A stretch of 8,915 nt of DNA, taken from contig CAJNDD010000040.1 in NCBI GenBank assembly GCA_905221435.1, positions 1 through 8,915 of the forward strand, written 5' to 3'. The number at the start of each line of letters is the position of its first letter. Positions within the stretch are counted from its first letter, which is position 1. The notes beneath the pieces were generated by a model, which was not told where the DNA came from, searched no databases, and saw only the letters and a list, made by a program, of their open reading frames with translations. The translations under genes were made by a program, and so were the position numbers. Below are positions 5,449 to 8,915 of the stretch, in pieces. Source of the stretch: a bacterium. Its GTDB lineage: Bacteria; Bacillota; Bacilli; Lactobacillales; Streptococcaceae.

Positions 5449-8445
5449 CTATTCTTTCTCAGTTTGAGTCGCTTGGTACTGGAAGTTTCTTCCTTTAATG
5501 AAGGTATTCACCACAAGTAACACAGCTATGGCTACTATCATCGCAATGAAGGCTAGTAGGGCAGCTGGATGACCATCAAAGTAACCTGAAAGCAATCCTT
5601 CTAGTACAGACAAAGCATTGAGATTTTTAATAAAGGCTGGGAATCCTGTCAAGCTAGCTGTCGTACCAATCGCATTTGAGAGATAAACAAAACTAATCAT
5701 CATAAAGAAGGCAAGACCCATTCCAATCACTCGGAGATGTTTTAGGAACAAATACTGTCCTTGAACTAAAATAAAGCCAGCCAAGACAATCAACAAGACC
5801 CATGATGGTTGGTACTCACGTCCAACCTGAAGTTGAATATTAGATACAATACCGATGACTAGCCCGATAGCTGCGGCCAAGAACGATAAAATACCAACCG
5901 TCAGAATATCTGTATCATGTAATTTATCCAGCTTGAACTTATCCTTGACCTTGCGAATAATATTTTGAGTCGCAAAGAGATAAGCTGTAAAGAGACTTAC
6001 AATCTCTAGTAGTAAAATCCAAGTGAATGGGCGATAGACATTAACTGTCGCCTTAACAGAAGATGAACTTTGAGCAACAGGACTAGATAAGAAGTTCAGT
6101 AGAACTTCATTTGGTACTCCATTCTCATAAGCGTTGTTCAACACTTTCACAAAGGAGTCCACAAAGTTCCCATTGGCCGCTAACTCTTCATTAAATTGGG
6201 TCATCAGAGATTCTGCGTCCTGTGATAACTTTTCTGTGCTACTTTGAGCATTTGACAATTCGCGGTTAAAATTGCTCAAAACTTCATTAACAGATTCAGC
6301 TGCCTTGATATTACTTTGAGAAGAAGCCTTCACGCCAGATGTCTCTCCCAAAAGAGCTGTATACTCAGCACTTAAAGCTGACAAGGCCGAGTCCGTATTC
6401 TTAGAATCTCTTTCATTCGTTGCTTGTTTCGTTACCAGATCATCTAGTTTTCCTCGTAATTGCGTATATGAATCATACTGAGCATTGATTTTTTTAGATA
6501 ACTCATCATTGTTTTTCAAGACATCAGACAGATTCTTCTCTAGTTTTGGTTTTAAATCTACCAGATTAGCTAAAGCTTGATCCACCTTTTGATTGACGCT
6601 GGTACTAGTAGAATCAGCGAGGCTATCTTCGTATTTCTTTAGATTTGAGGTGATGGCCTCAAGCCAAATATTACTCAAGGCATCACTCAAGTCACTATTG
6701 CGCAATTTTTTTACAGCCTTATAGGCACTGAGCAGAGAGTTTACTTGGTCATAAGAAGAAGCGATTTTCTGAACCTTTTGACCATAAGAAACAGCGGCTT
6801 GTTGAACCTTCAACACGTCTACCGGTGCACTGACAGCCTGAATATCATTTAAAGAAATAGTGATCGCAGGTTTAGGTGAAGCAGGAGGAGTTGCAGGAGT
6901 TGCAGGAGTTGCAGGAGATATACTGTATTCTACTCTAAATGTTCCACCTGTCTTCAAATCAATTTCCTGCCCAAATGTAACTTGCTTATGATCATAAAAA
7001 ACAGAATCAATGGTGAGTCCAGCATCAGCCGTCCAAGAAACCTTGGCCTTGGTGCCAGTCCGACCAACTCCACTTGTACTTGTAACAGCTTCGCTTTCTA
7101 AGTTCTTTAGTTCAGCCATACTTGTCCCATCATTTGGAGTCGCAATGTTTTTGACTTCATTATAATCTACTTTTGGTATGGTGATAGGGGTGATACCAAA
7201 ACTAGTAAACTTATGACCACTAAAGTCCTCTTGTGGTAGTTCTTCAATGGCAAGTTTCAGCTGAGTTTCTATTGATTTTTCAACAGTGTCTAGGTCCTTA
7301 TTCCCAGCCTTATTTAAAAATTGATCAAGAGTAATAGTGCTCTTCTTGGCGACACCATAATAAGCCGCCAACTTCTCTTCAATAAAGGTTTTAATGTTCT
7401 TTTTATGTTCATCAAACTTGTTGCGTTCCAACTTCAAGTTGTTCTCTAAACCTGCAATCTCTTGACTGATACTACCCGTTAGTTCCTGATAAGACGGTCC
7501 TTGAGTGCCTGTATACGTTGGAGCTGGTGCTCCTTGAAGAGTCCCCAACTGAGAAGTCAGAATTTTATACTCCTTTAAGGCTTGTTCATAGGCCGTAACT
7601 TGTGAATGCACTTCATCCTTGCTCTGTGAAATCATCTGACTTAAAATATCCGCAGTTGAATTTTCTTGTTTGCGTTGTTCCAGCAAAGCTTCAAAGTTCT
7701 TACCATAGTTGATTTGTGAGGCATCCAGATGTTCAAAAACCTGTGAATAACTTTCCAAAACTTTTTTCAAAGCTTGGTTAGCATCAACCGAAGAACTTGA
7801 CATACTAAAAAGGGTTGGAAAGAGATTTTTAGAATTCGTTGCAGTTCCTAACAAATTTGTTCGGTAGGTTCCAATATTCGTTGTTTGTATTTGAGAGCTC
7901 GCCTGAACATTCTTCTGAGCAGTATAGAGATTGCTCAATATGCTAGCCATATACATATCTACTAGTTGACTATTGAGATCTGCCACGATATCCTTAGCTA
8001 GTTTATTGGCGTCATTTTCGACCTGCAGATTCCCTTGAGCATTGACTTTGTAAGTAATGGTCGTCTTATCTACATTAATATTATTGATATCCAGTATCTT
8101 TTCAGAAAAATCACTTGGAATAGTTAGAACGAGCTGATACTTCCCACTTTCTAACCCTGCATCTGCAGCTCCACGTGTCACAACAAACCAGTTTTGAGAA
8201 TTGTCCCGCTCAATGTTCTTAACATAACTCGCACCAAGATTGTACTCTTTGGTATCCATGTGAACGGGCTGATCTTCATTGACAATGGCCACATTTAGTT
8301 TAGTCTGTTGACTTGCTTTTACATTCTTTTCATTATTGATTGTTGTATTTTTTTGGACAGATATATTCAAAACAATCATGGATGCAAGCAAAAACAAGAC
8401 CAACAAACTGTTTCCTATATACTTATAAACTCTATTCTTTCCCAT
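5449..8445 (-). CDS. esaA: EsaA (YueB-like), polytopic type VII secretion subunit with a large extracellular stalk
   Basis: EsaA is the large membrane subunit whose extracellular part projects through the cell wall; the Bacillus subtilis relative YueB is the receptor for phage SPP1. The 998 residues match the family (about 1000). Visible: a short cytoplasmic N-terminus, a membrane helix (about 10-30), a long extracellular region (about 31-805) and five C-terminal membrane helices (about 806-827, 847-868, 880-900, 904-924, 961-982). The stalk has helical, coiled-coil-like blocks (about 220-300, 325-400, 545-775) around a less helical middle (about 410-530), with Pro/Thr-rich linkers at about 303-318 and 511-526. 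The second contains the PAT repeat encoded at 6886-6917. The only usable start is the ATG at 8445, since an in-frame TAA lies upstream; the ribosome site is weak (AAGAGA very close to the ATG). The gene is 80 bp downstream of esxA, beyond a terminator. Family call secure. Confidence 0.96.
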   Translation of the reverse strand: MGKNRVYKYIGNSLLVLFLLASMIVLNISVQKNTTINNEKNVKASQQTKLNVAIVNEDQPVHMDTKEYNLGASYVKNIERDNSQNWFVVTRGAADAGLESGKYQLVLTIPSDFSEKILDINNINVDKTTITYKVNAQGNLQVENDANKLAKDIVADLNSQLVDMYMASILSNLYTAQKNVQASSQIQTTNIGTYRTNLLGTATNSKNLFPTLFSMSSSSVDANQALKKVLESYSQVFEHLDASQINYGKNFEALLEQRKQENSTADILSQMISQSKDEVHSQVTAYEQALKEYKILTSQLGTLQGAPAPTYTGTQGPSYQELTGSISQEIAGLENNLKLERNKFDEHKKNIKTFIEEKLAAYYGVAKKSTITLDQFLNKAGNKDLDTVEKSIETQLKLAIEELPQEDFSGHKFTSFGITPITIPKVDYNEVKNIATPNDGTSMAELKNLESEAVTSTSGVGRTGTKAKVSWTADAGLTIDSVFYDHKQVTFGQEIDLKTGGTFRVEYSISPATPATPATPPASPKPAITISLNDIQAVSAPVDVLKVQQAAVSYGQKVQKIASSYDQVNSLLSAYKAVKKLRNSDLSDALSNIWLEAITSNLKKYEDSLADSTSTSVNQKVDQALANLVDLKPKLEKNLSDVLKNNDELSKKINAQYDSYTQLRGKLDDLVTKQATNERDSKNTDSALSALSAEYTALLGETSGVKASSQSNIKAAESVNEVLSNFNRELSNAQSSTEKLSQDAESLMTQFNEELAANGNFVDSFVKVLNNAYENGVPNEVLLNFLSSPVAQSSSSVKATVNVYRPFTWILLLEIVSLFTAYLFATQNIIRKVKDKFKLDKLHDTDILTVGILSFLAAAIGLVIGIVSNIQLQVGREYQPSWVLLIVLAGFILVQGQYLFLKHLRVIGMGLAFFMMISFVYLSNAIGTTASLTGFPAFIKNLNALSVLEGLLSGYFDGHPAALLAFIAMIVAIAVLLVVNTFIKGRNFQYQATQTEKE
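6886..6917 (-). repeat. Perfect 9-bp tandem repeat encoding Pro-Ala-Thr in esaA
   Basis: A perfect period-9 repeat (plus-strand unit ggagttgca, about 3.6 copies over 32 bp) lies inside esaA. It encodes PATPATPATP (residues 511-520), leading into PASPKP. Being in frame, gain or loss of a unit would change linker length by three residues without breaking the gene. It lies in the extracellular stalk, between a beta-rich segment and the second helical block. Confidence 0.9.
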
Positions 8446-8480
8446 TTCTCTTTTTATTTATTATCTCTACTACTTACCAT

Positions 8481-8508
8481 AAAAAATAGGAAGGCTCCCG
8501 CCTTCCTA
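8481..8508 (-). terminator. Intrinsic terminator between esxA and esaA
   Basis: Read on the minus strand, a 9-bp perfect stem TAGGAAGGC / GCCTTCCTA (arms 8500-8508 and 8487-8495) with a 4-nt GGGA loop is followed directly by six T residues (8486-8481). The T-run is only on the esxA-reading side, so it works in the operon direction. It lies 17 bp after the esxA stop. It probably ends most esxA transcripts, with readthrough supplying esaA-essC. Hairpin and U-tract are seen directly; partial readthrough is inferred because no strong promoter is visible between it and esaA. Confidence 0.9.
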
Positions 8509-8525
8509 AAGCCACTTATAACAAA

Positions 8526-8813
8526 TTAATTAATTTGTGCTGCAATATCTTGGTCAGTTTGTTCAACGATATCCGCCACTTTAAGCAACTGTGCATTAAT
8601 TTCATCAAGCAAAGTCGCAAACTCTTCAATTTTTGGAGACAATGCTGTAAATTGTTGGTCAAAGCTATCAAAAGCTGAACCTTTCCAGTTACTTCTGATA
8701 GTTTCTTGTTCGTTGCTTAATGTACGAAGAACTTGTCTTACTTCTTCGGCACCACTAGTGTATTTTTGAGCGGATGTACGTAGATCTTCTGGTGTTAATT
8801 GAATTAAAGCCAT
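8526..8813 (-). CDS. esxA: EsxA, WXG100 family secreted protein
   Basis: EsxA is the small helical-hairpin substrate, usually a homodimer, exported by the T7SSb and needed for its activity. The 95 residues fit the WXG100 length. The signature turn is W43-K44-G45 between two predicted helices (about 8-40 and 47-90). The C-terminal helix carries the hydrophobic/acidic pattern reported for exported WXG100 proteins: V83, D87, I90 and I94 in HxxxDxxhxxxH spacing, reaching the last residue but one. There is no YxxxD/E motif, no cysteine and no signal peptide, all normal for Firmicute EsxA. The ATG at 8813 has a consensus ribosome site at 6 nt and a good promoter just upstream. It is the first gene of the locus and is followed by a terminator, which fits high expression independent of the machinery genes. 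The sequence resembles streptococcal EsxA most. Confidence 0.97.
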   Translation of the reverse strand: MALIQLTPEDLRTSAQKYTSGAEEVRQVLRTLSNEQETIRSNWKGSAFDSFDQQFTALSPKIEEFATLLDEINAQLLKVADIVEQTDQDIAAQIN

Positions 8814-8819
8814 GTGAAT

Positions 8820-8826
8820 CTCCTTT
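8820..8826 (-). promoter_or_regulatory. Strong ribosome binding site of esxA
   Basis: AAAGGAG lies 6 nt before the esxA ATG. It is a near-perfect Shine-Dalgarno sequence with optimal spacing and fixes the start at 8813. It contrasts with the weak or badly spaced sites of esaA and essA downstream. Confidence 0.85.
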
Positions 8827-8849
8827 AGTTATTTTAATAATACAACCTC

Positions 8850-8878
8850 AATATACCACAAATTTTGACTGAATTCAA
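8850..8878 (-). promoter_or_regulatory. Sigma-A promoter of esxA with extended -10
   Basis: On the minus strand, TTGAAT (8878-8873) and TATATT (8855-8850) are separated by exactly 17 bp. A TGG directly before TATATT (8858-8856) makes an extended -10. The transcript would begin near 8843, giving a leader of about 30 nt that includes the ribosome site. Upstream, runs of A at 8880-8915 resemble an UP element. The promoter is predicted from motif match and position only. Confidence 0.75.
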
Positions 8879-8915
8879 GTTTTTTGCGCATCTTTTTTTG
8901 TTTTGTTTGATTTTT

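Noticed and set aside
5101..5467. Two overlapping plus-strand frames rich in Leu and Phe
   Set aside because: Antisense to essA. Leu/Phe richness is the usual reverse-strand reading of Lys/Glu codons, and no ribosome site is present.
8446..8480. Possible esaA promoter (GATAAT as -10)
   Set aside because: GATAAT is present on the minus strand, but the hexamer 17 bp upstream is T-rich and unlike TTGACA, and the leader would be extremely short. Not strong enough to call; readthrough is simpler.
8308..8529. Plus-strand frame spanning the esaA start and the intergenic gap
   Set aside because: Antisense to the esaA 5' end and through the terminator, with no promoter or ribosome site; low-complexity translation.
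1..8915. A previously undescribed system in the window
   Set aside because: All six genes match the established T7SSb core in identity and order. No extra gene lies between them, so novelty, if any, would be in effectors outside the window.

Overview
The window carries a core operon of a Firmicute type VII secretion system (T7SSb, the Ess/Yuk type). All genes lie on the minus strand, so they read from the right edge to the left: esxA, esaA, essA, esaB, essB, essC. This is the classical Staphylococcus aureus ess order. The base composition, the strong AGGAG ribosome sites and the sequence character of EsxA (very like streptococcal EsxA proteins) suggest a Streptococcus. That assignment is inference; no species marker is present.

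Right edge (8814-8915): an A-tract-rich upstream region and a good sigma-A promoter (TTGAAT, 17 bp spacer, extended TATATT -10) drive esxA, which has a consensus ribosome site. esxA encodes a 95-residue WXG100 substrate. An 80-bp gap follows with a clear intrinsic terminator hairpin. It probably stops most transcripts after esxA and lets a minority continue into the machinery genes, so the small secreted protein would be made in excess over the membrane complex.

Middle (4662-8445): esaA (998 residues, YueB-like polytopic protein with a large extracellular stalk), essA (154 residues, small membrane protein) and esaB (79 residues, ubiquitin-like). Left (1-4661): essB (422 residues, cytoplasmic pseudokinase fold, one membrane segment and an extracellular domain with a Ser-rich tail) and essC. 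EssC is the FtsK/SpoIIIE motor ATPase and is cut by the window edge after 1123 codons. Its two FHA-like regions, two membrane helices, first ATPase domain and the start of the second are visible; the third ATPase domain and the variable C-terminus lie outside.

From esaA to essC the genes are tightly packed (gaps of 12, 70, 0 and 21 bp) and are probably one transcript. EssC would power export of EsxA and other partners, EssB, EssA and EsaA would build the membrane channel and its surface stalk, and EsaB would act as a small cytoplasmic accessory. No LXG toxin, immunity gene, EssD-like effector, RNA gene, insertion sequence or CRISPR array is visible. I do not see a new system here. The points worth a second look are details of a known one: the terminator-based expression split, the repeat-bearing segment of the EsaA stalk, the unusual translation starts, and the composition contrast between essC/essB and esaA.
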